This document shows, piece by piece, positions 28,358 through 37,347 of a stretch of DNA of 64,000 bases (positions are counted from its first letter, which is position 1; the number at the start of each line of letters is the position of its first letter). Made by a program: the position numbers and the translations under genes. Source of the DNA: DATFVA01 sp963721075 (GTDB taxonomy: Bacteria; Bacteroidota; Ignavibacteria; Ignavibacteriales; Ignavibacteriaceae); NCBI GenBank assembly GCA_963721075.1, contig CAVRHV010000015.1, positions 36,136 through 100,135 on the forward strand. Reading direction: 5' to 3'. The notes under the pieces are model-generated. The model saw only the letters and a list, made by a program, of their open reading frames with translations. It did no database searches and had not been told where the DNA came from.

Positions 28358-29350
28358 ATGGAGACCTTAAAAACAGAAGTACTAAACAAAGAAATTTCAA
28401 GAATCGGACTGGGAACCTGGGCAATCGGAGGTGCAATGTGGGGAGGCACTGATGAAAACCAGTCGATAGACACTATCAAATCGGCCCTGGAAAAAGGAAT
28501 AACTCTTATAGATACTGCTCCGGCATATGGTTTCGGAAAATCGGAAGAAATTATAGGTAAGGCCTTAAAAAATTCCGTTGACAGAGAAAAGATAGTTGTA
28601 GCTACGAAAGCCGGACTTGAATGGGATAATAATGAAAATATCAGGCGAAATTCATCAAAAGAAAGATTATTCAAAGAGATAGATGATTCGCTTCGGCGCC
28701 TTCAATTAGACTACATAGATATATATCAGATTCACTGGCCAGACACCAGCGTTCCTTTTGAAGAAACAGCTGACGCAATGAATACTCTGCTTGAAAAAGG
28801 AAAAATAAAATCTATCGGTGTCAGCAATTATTCTCCGACTCAAATGGAAAAATTCCGTAAATCTGCCCTGATACATTTTTGTCAGCCTCCTTATAATCTT
28901 TTCGAGCGGGAAGCCGAGGAAGATATATTTCCATATTGCAAAGAAAACGATATTAAGCTGATAACATATGGTTCATTATGCAGAGGCTTGTTAACCGGTA
29001 AGATGAAGCCGGATACGGAGTTTGAAGGAGATGACTTGAGAAAATATGATCCAAAATTTCAGCAGCCGTTATATAATTCATACCTGGAAGCTGTTGATAA
29101 AGTTGCTCAGTTTGCGGAAAGTAAATATGATAAGAAAATAATACACCTGGCTGTTAGATGGATTCTGGATCAGGGTGCCGACATTGCTTTATGGGGTGCA
29201 CGGAGACCCGGGCAGCTGAATGATGTAGAAGAAATATCAGGCTGGTCGCTGAATCAGCAGGATATAATAATAATCAACAACCTTATAAATACTACTATTT
29301 CAGAGCCTGTCGGACCTGAATTTATGGCTCCCCCTGAAAGTGATAAATGA
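28358..29350 (+). CDS. Aldo/keto reductase
   Basis: The 330-residue AKR barrel has RIGLGTWAIGGAMWGG, the catalytic Asp52 and Tyr57 in IDTAPAYGFGKSEE, Lys84 in VATKAGLEW and the His of YQIHWPD near 125. NADPH-site elements near the C-terminus are ALWGARRPGQLNDVEE. It should reduce aldehydes or ketones, or oxidise sugars, with NADPH; the substrate is unknown. AAGGAG precedes the ATG by 6 bases. The stop overlaps a 21-codon ORF leading into the Rieske reductase. Confidence 0.9.
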   Translation: METLKTEVLNKEISRIGLGTWAIGGAMWGGTDENQSIDTIKSALEKGITLIDTAPAYGFGKSEEIIGKALKNSVDREKIVVATKAGLEWDNNENIRRNSSKERLFKEIDDSLRRLQLDYIDIYQIHWPDTSVPFEETADAMNTLLEKGKIKSIGVSNYSPTQMEKFRKSALIHFCQPPYNLFEREAEEDIFPYCKENDIKLITYGSLCRGLLTGKMKPDTEFEGDDLRKYDPKFQQPLYNSYLEAVDKVAQFAESKYDKKIIHLAVRWILDQGADIALWGARRPGQLNDVEEISGWSLNQQDIIIINNLINTTISEPVGPEFMAPPESDK

Positions 29351-29412
29351 AAAAAATAGCCGTTGGAGAATCCATCTCCGAAACGGTGAAAATCAAAACC
29401 GGAAGGAATTAG
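29347..29412 (+). other. 21-codon ORF and hairpin between the aldo/keto reductase and Rieske reductase genes
   Basis: A short frame (MKKIAVGESISETVKIKTGR plus Asn) starts in an ATGA overlap with the aldo/keto reductase stop and ends one base before the next ATG. Inside it, CCGTTGGAGA (29360-29369) pairs with TCTCC and AACGG (29375-29386, two-base bulge) to form a stable hairpin without a T run. It may be a coupling peptide, an RNA processing or stability element, or the remains of a gene with a MKKIAVxxxxxS start. Evidence is slim. Confidence 0.25.
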
Positions 29413-29413
29413 C

Positions 29414-30988
29414 ATGGGTTTTAAGGAAATAGCAAGAACAGACGATCTCAAAAACGGGGAGATGAAATCATATAAAATAGACGATGATCATAGTGTACTG
29501 CTGTGCAGAATAAATAATGAATACTCTGCGGTAGGAGCATCCTGTACACATTACGGAGCTCCGCTTGAGGAGGGAGTGCTAAAAGGCGAAACGATTATAT
29601 GCCCCTGGCATCATGCCTGTTTCCATGCTAAAAACGGAGATCTTCTTGAACCGCCTGCGATGGATGCCCTCCCGGCATTTGAATTAAAAACAGAAGGAAA
29701 TAAAATCAGTATTAATGTGCCTGATGAAATAGCGGGTTCACGCAAGCCGGATATGGTAAAAAAGGATAGTAAAGCGGATAACAGAACATTTGTAATCCTT
29801 GGGGCGGGAGCATCTGCTTATTTTGCCGCACAGTCGATGAGAGAGAATGGTTTTAAGGGAAATATAGTTATGGTAACAAAGGAGAACAGGAAACCTTATG
29901 ACCGCCCTAATCTCAGCAAAGAATATCTCGCAGGAAGCGCCGAACCGGAATGGATGCCTCTGCGTCCCGATGAATTTTTCGATGAATACGGAATTGAATT
30001 CAAACAAACAGTTTCAATCAAAGGAGTTGATTTTCAAAAAAAACAGGTATCGCTTGAGAATAATGAAAATCTTAAATATGATAAGTTGTTGATTGCAACC
30101 GGGGGTATCCCAAATAAACTTAATATTAAAGGCTCCGATCTGAAAAATATATTCTACCTCAGGAGCTTTGATGATGCGGATCGTATAATTGATGCGCTAA
30201 AAAATTCAAAGAATGCAGCAGTTATAGGAGCAAGCTTTATAGCTATGGAAACAGCGCATAGTCTTATTGAAAGGAAGTTCAGCGTTACTGTTATAGCCCC
30301 GGAGGAAGTTCCGTTTGAAAGAAATTTCGGAAAGGAAATCGGACAGCTCTTTCGAAAGGAACATGAAAAGAATGGGGTTAAGTTCAAGCTGCAATCAAAG
30401 ATAAAAGAATTCAGAGGAACAGATAAAGTTGAATCAGTTTTACTTGAATCCGGAGAGGAAATAAAAACTGATATGGTCATTGTAGGAATAGGAGTAAAAC
30501 CAGCCACCGGTTTTCTGGATGACTCTGAGCTGCTGGATGATAAAAGTCTTAAAACAGATGTCTTTCTAAGTGTAAAAGAAAATGTGTATGCTGCTGGTGA
30601 TATTGCATCTTTTCCCGATTTTCGGACGGGAAATCATATCCGGATTGAACACTGGCGTCTTGCTCAGCAGCTCGGCCGAACGGCGGGAGCTAATATGGCG
30701 GGAAAGGAGAATAAGTTCAGCGGAGTACCGTTTTTCTGGACCCAGCAGGCCGGAATGAATCTACGATATGTCGGTTTTGTAAAAGACTGGGATGAGATTA
30801 TTATCGACGGTAATATCAAGGATAAAGAATTTATAGCTTATTATATAAAAGATAATGCGGTGATGGCAGCCGCAGGTATAAACCGCGATAAAGAAATGGA
30901 TGCAATACATCTTCTGATGAAGGAACAAAAACTTCCGGAAGTTGAAGCATTGAGGGATAATTCAGCGGATATTTTAGCTTTAATTTGA
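29414..30988 (+). CDS. Rieske [2Fe-2S] - FAD/NAD(P) reductase fusion (AIF-like ferredoxin reductase)
   Basis: The protein has 524 residues. Residues 1-105 form a Rieske domain: CTHYGAP with Cys44 and His46, and CPWHHACFH with Cys63 and His66. From about 120 a flavoprotein reductase follows: FVILGAGASAYFAAQSM, RKPYDRPNLSKEYL, LLIATGG, NAAVIGASFIAMETAHSL, VYAAGDIASFP and RIEHWRLAQQLGRTA. The layout equals that of AIF-like proteins (AIFM3 type). It probably shuttles electrons between NAD(P)H, FAD and the iron-sulfur cluster, with an unknown partner. The upstream aldo/keto reductase is likely co-transcribed. Confidence 0.9.
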   Translation: MGFKEIARTDDLKNGEMKSYKIDDDHSVLLCRINNEYSAVGASCTHYGAPLEEGVLKGETIICPWHHACFHAKNGDLLEPPAMDALPAFELKTEGNKISINVPDEIAGSRKPDMVKKDSKADNRTFVILGAGASAYFAAQSMRENGFKGNIVMVTKENRKPYDRPNLSKEYLAGSAEPEWMPLRPDEFFDEYGIEFKQTVSIKGVDFQKKQVSLENNENLKYDKLLIATGGIPNKLNIKGSDLKNIFYLRSFDDADRIIDALKNSKNAAVIGASFIAMETAHSLIERKFSVTVIAPEEVPFERNFGKEIGQLFRKEHEKNGVKFKLQSKIKEFRGTDKVESVLLESGEEIKTDMVIVGIGVKPATGFLDDSELLDDKSLKTDVFLSVKENVYAAGDIASFPDFRTGNHIRIEHWRLAQQLGRTAGANMAGKENKFSGVPFFWTQQAGMNLRYVGFVKDWDEIIIDGNIKDKEFIAYYIKDNAVMAAAGINRDKEMDAIHLLMKEQKLPEVEALRDNSADILALI

Positions 30989-31158
30989 GTGTCATTTAAC
31001 ACACTGTTTTAGCAGTTTAATTTATAGCACATCTCTGGGGTAATCCGTCTTCAATTTTAATCACAGTGTAATTTATAAGGTTGATAGAATCACAGACTAA
31101 TCATTCAGATAGAATATATTGTAACATCGTTTACTTGAATAACAAGACGGAGAAAAAG

Positions 31159-31752
31159 ATGTACAAAAAATTAGTTTATATGATAATAATTACTTTAGGA
31201 TTAATCCCATTTATGTACGGACAGGAGAATCAGGGTGATAATGATGCTCAGAATTACAGAACGAGAATTCATAATCCCGTTGCCGTTGGTATCCAGGGTG
31301 GATTCCAGAAAGCCGCAGACGCAGATAACGGAAAATTCATGGGCGGCGGTCTGGTTAGAGCATATCTAACCAATGCAGTAGCTTTTGAAGCATCTATTAA
31401 TTACAGACGAGAAGAGTATAAGGACGGCGATATTGCAGTAAGCAGCTGGCCGGTTCAGCTTTCAGGACTCTTTTATCCTGTTGAGTACTTATATGGTGTC
31501 GTTGGCGTCGGCTGGTACAACGCAAAGATAGAATATTCCGGCGATCTGAACGAGATACCTGATAAAACCTCACAGAAGTTCGGCTGGCATTTCGGTGCCG
31601 GACTGGATATCCCTTTAAGTGAAAGAGCATTTTTATTCGGCGATTTCAGGTATGTTTTTCTAAATTATGATTTCCAGGATGTACCTGGCGGAGGTGAAAT
31701 AAATAGTGATTATTTCCAGATAAATGCAGGACTTATGTTCGTAGTTAATTAG
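31159..31752 (+). CDS. Outer-membrane beta-barrel protein
   Basis: The 197-residue protein starts at the ATG behind GGAG that gives MYKKLVYMIIITLGLIPFMY, a signal peptide ending near MYG-QEN. An upstream in-frame start would put 26 polar residues in front of the signal. The mature part alternates hydrophobic and polar residues with many Gly and aromatic residues (VAVGIQGGFQKA, GVVGVGWYNAKIEYSG, AGLDIPLSERAFLFGDFRY) and ends in FQINAGLMFVVN, typical of small eight-strand barrels. The precise function is unknown. Confidence 0.78.
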   Translation: MYKKLVYMIIITLGLIPFMYGQENQGDNDAQNYRTRIHNPVAVGIQGGFQKAADADNGKFMGGGLVRAYLTNAVAFEASINYRREEYKDGDIAVSSWPVQLSGLFYPVEYLYGVVGVGWYNAKIEYSGDLNEIPDKTSQKFGWHFGAGLDIPLSERAFLFGDFRYVFLNYDFQDVPGGGEINSDYFQINAGLMFVVN

Positions 31753-31814
31753 ATCCTGACATTTCATTTTATTATGCTGTATCGTACTTTAAAGCAGTTA
31801 AACTACACCCTCTC

Positions 31815-33251
31815 ATGAATAAGTACGATGCAGCAATTATTGGTTCCGGTCCTAATGGTTTAGCGGCCGGAATTCTTTTATTAAAAGCAGGTCTATCCGT
31901 AGTTATCCTGGAAGCCGGCGATAAAATCGGAGGAGGAACAAGAACTTCCGAACTTACTATCCCCGGTTATTTGCACGATGTGTGCTCTGCTGTCCATCCA
32001 CTTGGCGCTGGTTCACCTCTCTTTCAAAAATTACCATTAAGTGAATATGGATTGAAATGGATTTTTCCTCAAAAGTCCGTTGTTCATCCATTCGAAGACG
32101 GCACGGCCTCATATATTTCACTATCTATAGATGAAACAGCTGAATCCCTGAAAGCAGACGCAGATACGTACAAGAAACTGATGATCCCACTTATGGAAAA
32201 TTCTGATGTACTTATTAAAGATATCTTTTCACCCTTATCCTTCCCTTCAGACGTTATCAGCATGATCAGATTCGGAGCAAAAGCATTTCATCCTGCATAT
32301 AAATTTGCTTTTCGAAGGTTCAGGGGGAATGAAGCGAGGTCGCTTTTTGCCGGGTTATCAGCACATTCCAGCCTTTCTTTAGACAAAATGTTCACATCAG
32401 CATTTGGATTAATCCTGGGAATTACGGGGCATAAACCAGGCTGGCCGGTTCCTGCAGGAGGCTCACAAAAAATTGCCGATGCGCTTTCGGGTTATTTCAA
32501 ATCTTTGGGAGGAAAGATTATAACAGAATGTGTTGTTGATAATCTATCGGATATACCTGAAAGCGGGATTAAGGTCTTCGATCTGACCCCTGAACAAATA
32601 CTGAAAATAATAGGAAATAAGCTACCTGCAGGATACACGAGAAGATTAAAAAAATACAGATATGGCCCGGGTGTATTCAAGATCGACTATGCCCTGAGTC
32701 ATCCGATTCCCTTTAAATCAAAGGAGTGTTCTGAATCAGCAGCTATTCACATCGGAGGTGAAGTTGATGAAATTTATCTTTCAGAATACCAGGTCTGGCA
32801 GGGTAAAAATCCCGACAAACCCTTTATAATTTTCGTTCAGCCATCATTATTTGACAAAACGAGAGCTCCGGAAGAAAAACATACTGCGTGGGCATACTGC
32901 CATGTACCTAACGGATCCATAGAGGATATGACCGATCGCATAGAAAATCAGATTGAGAGGTTTGCACCGGGTTTCCGTGATATTGTGATCGCCCGAAATA
33001 AAATGAACACAGGGGATCTGCAATCCTACAATGCGAATTATGTAGGCGGGGATATAAATGGAGGTGTACAGGATTGGAAACAGCTAATCAGCAGACCGGT
33101 TTTAAGCTTATCTCCTTATTCAATCCCGTTAAAAGGTTATTATATTTGCTCTTCCTCTACTCCTCCCGGAGGCGGGGTACATGGTATGTGCGGTTACAAC
33201 GCAGTCAAACAAATATTAAAGGACTATAAAATTCAATTTCCTGTTATATAA
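31815..33251 (+). CDS. FAD-dependent oxidoreductase, phytoene desaturase/COG1233 type
   Basis: The 478-residue protein has the dinucleotide motif AAIIGSGPNGLAAGILLLKAG and VVILEAGDKIGGGTRTSELTIPGYLHD at the start, GWPVPAGGSQKIADAL in the middle and SSSTPPGGGVHGMCGYNAVKQ at the C-terminus. These match the COG1233 carotenoid/amine-oxidase-like group. Members desaturate or isomerise carotenoids, but this sub-branch, often called NAD(P)/FAD-dependent oxidoreductase, is largely uncharacterised. No other carotenoid gene lies nearby, so a carotenoid role is not supported by context. Confidence 0.83.
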   Translation: MNKYDAAIIGSGPNGLAAGILLLKAGLSVVILEAGDKIGGGTRTSELTIPGYLHDVCSAVHPLGAGSPLFQKLPLSEYGLKWIFPQKSVVHPFEDGTASYISLSIDETAESLKADADTYKKLMIPLMENSDVLIKDIFSPLSFPSDVISMIRFGAKAFHPAYKFAFRRFRGNEARSLFAGLSAHSSLSLDKMFTSAFGLILGITGHKPGWPVPAGGSQKIADALSGYFKSLGGKIITECVVDNLSDIPESGIKVFDLTPEQILKIIGNKLPAGYTRRLKKYRYGPGVFKIDYALSHPIPFKSKECSESAAIHIGGEVDEIYLSEYQVWQGKNPDKPFIIFVQPSLFDKTRAPEEKHTAWAYCHVPNGSIEDMTDRIENQIERFAPGFRDIVIARNKMNTGDLQSYNANYVGGDINGGVQDWKQLISRPVLSLSPYSIPLKGYYICSSSTPPGGGVHGMCGYNAVKQILKDYKIQFPVI

Positions 33252-33346
33252 GTCACTCATTGATCTTTTCACTTTGTAAATAAAATTCTTTTCTTTTATT
33301 AAAGTATATAAGCCTTGCCGGGTAATAAATATAAATGGAGGATAAT

Positions 33347-33571
33347 ATGGATATACTTAGTAAAGAAGAGATTAAAAAACTGATTGTAACCAGCAGCGAA
33401 TACTGTATTTCGATTTACATGCCTGCTCATGAACAATGGAATAATATGGATGAAGACAAGATCAGGTTTAAAAATCAGCTTCAGGAAATAGAAAACAGCG
33501 GGAAAATATACGCACTGCATACAGATCAGATGCCTGCAGAAAATCCGGCTGCTGCTGTATTCCGGTATTAG
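33347..33571 (+). pseudogene. Internally deleted baeRF-type (bacterial release-factor-like) gene
   Basis: The 74-codon frame starts at an ATG behind GGAGGA. Residues 1-48 (MDILSKEEIKKLI, CISIYMPAH, KIRFKNQLQEIE) are the N-terminus of the bacterial archaeo-eukaryotic release factor-like family, whose members usually have about 350-380 residues. Residues 50-74 (GKIYALHTDQMPAENPAAAVFRY) look like the C-terminal strand and tail of the same family. About 300 central residues are missing, and the junction near 33491-33495 keeps the frame. It may be a deletion scar, an assembly collapse, or a minimal expressed protein. Confidence 0.55.
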
Positions 33572-33687
33572 GAAATTAAGCTGCTTCCAATCTTCTTTTT
33601 TCGGTAACAAGAAGTTAAATTAGGATATCAATAAAAAATATTAATCCTTATAAAAAAAATGTTTGTTACCAGGGGGCAGCTTTAAAA

Positions 33688-34734
33688 ATGATAGCATTCG
33701 AATTAATCGATGATCTCCAGGATTTATTAAAGAATAACCGGATTGCCTCTGTAAAGAAGCAGATAAGGCAGCTTATCCTGCTGGTTGATACTTTCGAAGA
33801 GGAATTGGTTATTCACTCAAATGGTGAAATCGATACGATCTCAAAATTATACCTGTTAAGAGAATTAGAGCAGATATATGATACCAGGACCCTTGAGAGA
33901 TCCCGTTATTATATGAGAAGATTGATAAGGAGTCTTTCACAGCGGAAAGAAGGCAAGATAAATGATATTAATCTGAACCGCTGGAAGGAGTATGATGATC
34001 TTTTAACAGACTCTCTCTGGATACTCGATAAAAGAGACCGCGCAGGTGCGCACAGCGCCGGTTACTGGGGTAACTTTATCCCGCAGATCCCCAACCAGTT
34101 CCTGAGACGCTATACAAAAAAGGGAGAGTGGGTACTCGATCCATTCCTCGGAAGCGGAACAACTTTAATTGAAAGCAAAAGACTTGGCCGGAACGGGATC
34201 GGGGTAGAACTTCAACCTGAGGTTGCCGCACTTGCGAAGAATACACTCGCGAAGGAAAAGAATCCTTTTAGTACTATAGCAGAAGTGATAAATGGCGACA
34301 GCAGTGCAATTAATTTTAAGAAGGAGCTGAAGAAATATAAATGCGGTTCTGTTCAGTTTCTGATTATGCATCCTCCTTATTGGGATATTATCAGATTCAG
34401 TGAAAAAAAGAGCGATCTTTCAAATGCCGGATCAGTTGAAGAGTTCCTTAAAATGTTCGGAAAGGTCATCAGTACAACAATGCCGGTACTTGATGAAGGA
34501 AGATATGCAGCTGTGGTCATCGGAGATAAATATTCCTCGGGAGAGTGGATTCCGCTGGGATTTTATACTATGCAGGAAATGCTTAAACACGGATTTAAAT
34601 TAAAGTCTACAATCATTAAAAATTTTGATCAGACTACAGCTAAAAGAAATCAGCAGGAACTCTGGAGATACCGTGCTCTTGCGGGTGGATTTTATATTTT
34701 CAAACACGAATATATCTTCCTTTTTCAAAAGTAG
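33688..34734 (+). CDS. DNA methyltransferase (N6-adenine/N4-cytosine type)
   Basis: The protein has 348 residues. A helical N-terminal part of about 100 residues (KNNRIASVKKQIRQLILLV) precedes the catalytic domain. The SAM motif is LDPFLGSGTTLIESKRLG near residue 151, followed by GIGVELQPEVA. The catalytic motif IV is HPPYWDIIRFS near 228, of the D/N/S/H-PPY type with His in first position. Motif I lies before motif IV. Context: an adjacent downstream gene encodes a PD-(D/E)XK-like protein, so this is probably the modification half of a restriction-modification pair. No recognition sequence can be read from it. Confidence 0.85.
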   Translation: MIAFELIDDLQDLLKNNRIASVKKQIRQLILLVDTFEEELVIHSNGEIDTISKLYLLRELEQIYDTRTLERSRYYMRRLIRSLSQRKEGKINDINLNRWKEYDDLLTDSLWILDKRDRAGAHSAGYWGNFIPQIPNQFLRRYTKKGEWVLDPFLGSGTTLIESKRLGRNGIGVELQPEVAALAKNTLAKEKNPFSTIAEVINGDSSAINFKKELKKYKCGSVQFLIMHPPYWDIIRFSEKKSDLSNAGSVEEFLKMFGKVISTTMPVLDEGRYAAVVIGDKYSSGEWIPLGFYTMQEMLKHGFKLKSTIIKNFDQTTAKRNQQELWRYRALAGGFYIFKHEYIFLFQK

Positions 34735-34760
34735 ATTATCCTGGTGATGCAGCAGCTGCT

Positions 34761-35402
34761 ATGAATATCGAGCTTTCGCAAATAGAATCGGAATTAAAAA
34801 AAAGACTTGCATATCCATACAAGTGGGGGCGAAAACAAAACGACCGTTATGATAAACTGACAAATTTTGTATACCAGGAACCTCTATTTGATAAAGTGTT
34901 TTCTGAAATTAAAAACAGGTTTGGAAAAGATCGTGAGCATGACAATATATCCAACTATGCCTTAAACAGGTGGTATAATTTCTGGTCTGCTTATGCTGTT
35001 GAGAAAATATTCTGCACTATGCCCGGAGTTGTTCCCGCATTAGACGAAAAAGATCGTCTGGTAGATTTCACTATACAGGGGGCGAAATTCGATCATAAAA
35101 CTTCGGTTTTTCCGAAAGGTTTTCCGTATGGAATTAATGAGGCAATCAGCAGAACAGATGAGCTGATAAGATGGCTTTACCGAAACCAGTCGCAGCAGCA
35201 GCGAAAACACCTTAAAAACAGACTTATTATAGTACTTTATTCTGAGGACGGCAATCACTGGCGGCTTAAGTCGGAGATCACGTGGCTTAAATCCGTTATA
35301 GAAAGATATATGCTTGGATTTAATCCCGATTTTCTTCTCAAATTCTCATTTGAACCGGGAGTCACTATAATCTCTGATGTGATTTGGGCAATTAAAAACT
35401 GA
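34761..35402 (+). CDS. Candidate restriction endonuclease (PD-(D/E)XK-like) paired with the methyltransferase
   Basis: I do not recognise the family of this 213-residue protein. The segment LVDFTIQGAKFDHKTSVFPK has Asp102, then Asp111-x-Lys113 after a hydrophobic strand: a PD-(D/E)XK-like nuclease core (D-x8-D-x-K) with flanking helices (NRWYNFWSAYAVEKIF before, GINEAISRTDELIRWLY after). The strand LKNRLIIVLYSED would fit the next core strand. It starts 26 bp after the methyltransferase, same strand. A restriction role is inference from fold motif plus position; an accessory specificity protein is an alternative. Confidence 0.55.
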   Translation: MNIELSQIESELKKRLAYPYKWGRKQNDRYDKLTNFVYQEPLFDKVFSEIKNRFGKDREHDNISNYALNRWYNFWSAYAVEKIFCTMPGVVPALDEKDRLVDFTIQGAKFDHKTSVFPKGFPYGINEAISRTDELIRWLYRNQSQQQRKHLKNRLIIVLYSEDGNHWRLKSEITWLKSVIERYMLGFNPDFLLKFSFEPGVTIISDVIWAIKN

Positions 35403-35505
35403 TTATATTTTCATAAAAATCCCTCAATTATCCTTAAATTCTTAGCATTCGGTTACTTCAAATAAAATGTTATATTGGAATATCCATTCTTAAACAGGAA
35501 ATTAC

Positions 35506-37347
35506 TTGACTGAAAAAATTATAATAGGTTTATCAGCCATTGTTGTATCCGGCGTCCTTGCACAATGGATTGCCTGGAAATTCAGGTTCCCTTCAATTCT
35601 TCTTTTATTAATTTTTGGATTTATAGCAGGACCTGTCACCGGATTCATACACCCGGATTCATTTTTCGGGGATCTGCTGTTTCCTTTCGTTTCTATATCG
35701 GTAGCAATTATTCTGTTTGAAGGCGGATTGAATCTCAAATTTTCCGAGCTGAAGGTTGTGGGTTCACTGATAAGGAACCTTATAACCATTGGAATTCTGG
35801 TTACATGGTTACTCACTGTTCTGGGGGCTTATTATATTCTTAATTTTTCATTGCTTTTATCTTTCTTATACGGAGCAATTCTTGTTGTAACAGGACCAAC
35901 CGTAATACTGCCAATCCTAAGACACGTCAGGCCAAAAGGACAAATAAATTCGATACTTAAATGGGAGGGAATCATTAATGATCCTATCGGAGCATTAATG
36001 GCCATACTTGTTTTTGAAGCAGTATTCGCAAGCGGAGTGCAGGAAGCAACTCTGCAGGTTGGTTTCGCACTTTTGAAATCTGTAGTAATTAGCAGCTCAA
36101 TAGGACTGCTTGGCGGCTATATGATTGCTTTCTTAATAAAAAAGGATCTCATCCCTGACTTCCTTCAGAATCCTGCCAGTCTTACCACTGTGGTGCTTAT
36201 TTTCACGATATCAAATCTGGTTCAGGAGGAAAGTGGTCTTTTCGCGGTTACAATAATGGGAATTTATTTAGCTAACCAGAGAAAAATTAATATAAAGCAT
36301 ATAATTGAATTTAAGGAGAACCTTAGAACCCTCCTGATATCTGTACTTTTTATAGTACTTGCGGCGAGACTCCAGCTGGATGAACCCGCCGGACTGGATG
36401 CAGGAAGTTTTATTTTTGTTGCTGTTCTGATATTAATAATAAGACCTGCAGCCGTTTTTATTTCTTCAATCGGAAAAAAATTCAGCTGGAAAGAAAAATT
36501 GTTTCTTTCTATGATGGCGCCCAGAGGAATCGTTGCAGCTGCGGTTGCTTCGGTATTTTCGATTGAATTAATAAATCTGGGATTCAGTGAAGGATCACGA
36601 CTTGTACCTGAAATGTTTCTTGTTATAGTGGCCACAATAACCGTATACGGTCTGAGCGCAGCTCCTCTTGCCAAATGGCTGGGTCTCTCAAATCTTAACC
36701 CACAGGGATGTCTGATACTTGGAGGTCATTCATTTGCGAGAGAACTTGCTGCAGTAATAAAGGACAGCGGATACAGGGTACTGCTGGTAGATACTAACAG
36801 GCACAATATTACAGAAGCAAGGATGGAAGGATTTGAAGCACACCAGGGAAGTGTGAACTCAAGGAGCTTTCTGGATGAGAATGATCTGAATGGAATAGGG
36901 AAACTGCTTGCTCTTACGCCGAATGCAGAAGTAAACTCGCTTGCCGCACTTCATCTTTCCCGTATTCTTGGAGGAAATAATGTATATCAGCTGACTGTAG
37001 AAGAGGACGAGGAAGAACAGGGTAAGGCTGTTTCTGAAGATCTTCGGGGAAAAATTCTGTTCGGAACAAATTATTCATATTACTATCTCCTGCAGAGATT
37101 TAATCATAACTCAAAAATAAAATCAACGCCTATTACAGAAGAGTATGATTATAAGAAATTTTTAAGTGAAAACGGCGGGGATAAAGTGATCCCTATGTTT
37201 TTAATTACTAAAGAAAAAAATCTTATCGTTTATACCTCAGAAAACAAACCTGAGCCTAAACCGGGTCAGACATTGATAAGTCTCGTATCAAAAGACAGTC
37301 CGGTTGAAAAGCGAAAAGAAGCGGAATTACTGGAAAGGAAGGAATGA
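35506..37347 (+). CDS. Cation:proton antiporter (CPA1/NhaP type) with C-terminal TrkA-N domain
   Basis: This 613-residue protein has a TTG start behind AGGA. Residues 1 to about 395 contain roughly 12 membrane helices with the CPA1 motifs ILFEGGLNLKFSEL, VVTGPTVILPILRHV, WEGIINDPIGAL (the ND ion-binding pair) and APRGIVAAAVASVFS. From about 405 a TrkA-N/RCK nucleotide-binding domain follows: CLILGGHSFARELAAVIKDSG, VLLVDTNRHNITEARMEGFE. It exchanges Na+ or K+ for H+ at the inner membrane, gated by a nucleotide or ligand. The stop overlaps the next gene's ATG. Confidence 0.92.
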   Translation: MTEKIIIGLSAIVVSGVLAQWIAWKFRFPSILLLLIFGFIAGPVTGFIHPDSFFGDLLFPFVSISVAIILFEGGLNLKFSELKVVGSLIRNLITIGILVTWLLTVLGAYYILNFSLLLSFLYGAILVVTGPTVILPILRHVRPKGQINSILKWEGIINDPIGALMAILVFEAVFASGVQEATLQVGFALLKSVVISSSIGLLGGYMIAFLIKKDLIPDFLQNPASLTTVVLIFTISNLVQEESGLFAVTIMGIYLANQRKINIKHIIEFKENLRTLLISVLFIVLAARLQLDEPAGLDAGSFIFVAVLILIIRPAAVFISSIGKKFSWKEKLFLSMMAPRGIVAAAVASVFSIELINLGFSEGSRLVPEMFLVIVATITVYGLSAAPLAKWLGLSNLNPQGCLILGGHSFARELAAVIKDSGYRVLLVDTNRHNITEARMEGFEAHQGSVNSRSFLDENDLNGIGKLLALTPNAEVNSLAALHLSRILGGNNVYQLTVEEDEEEQGKAVSEDLRGKILFGTNYSYYYLLQRFNHNSKIKSTPITEEYDYKKFLSENGGDKVIPMFLITKEKNLIVYTSENKPEPKPGQTLISLVSKDSPVEKRKEAELLERKE

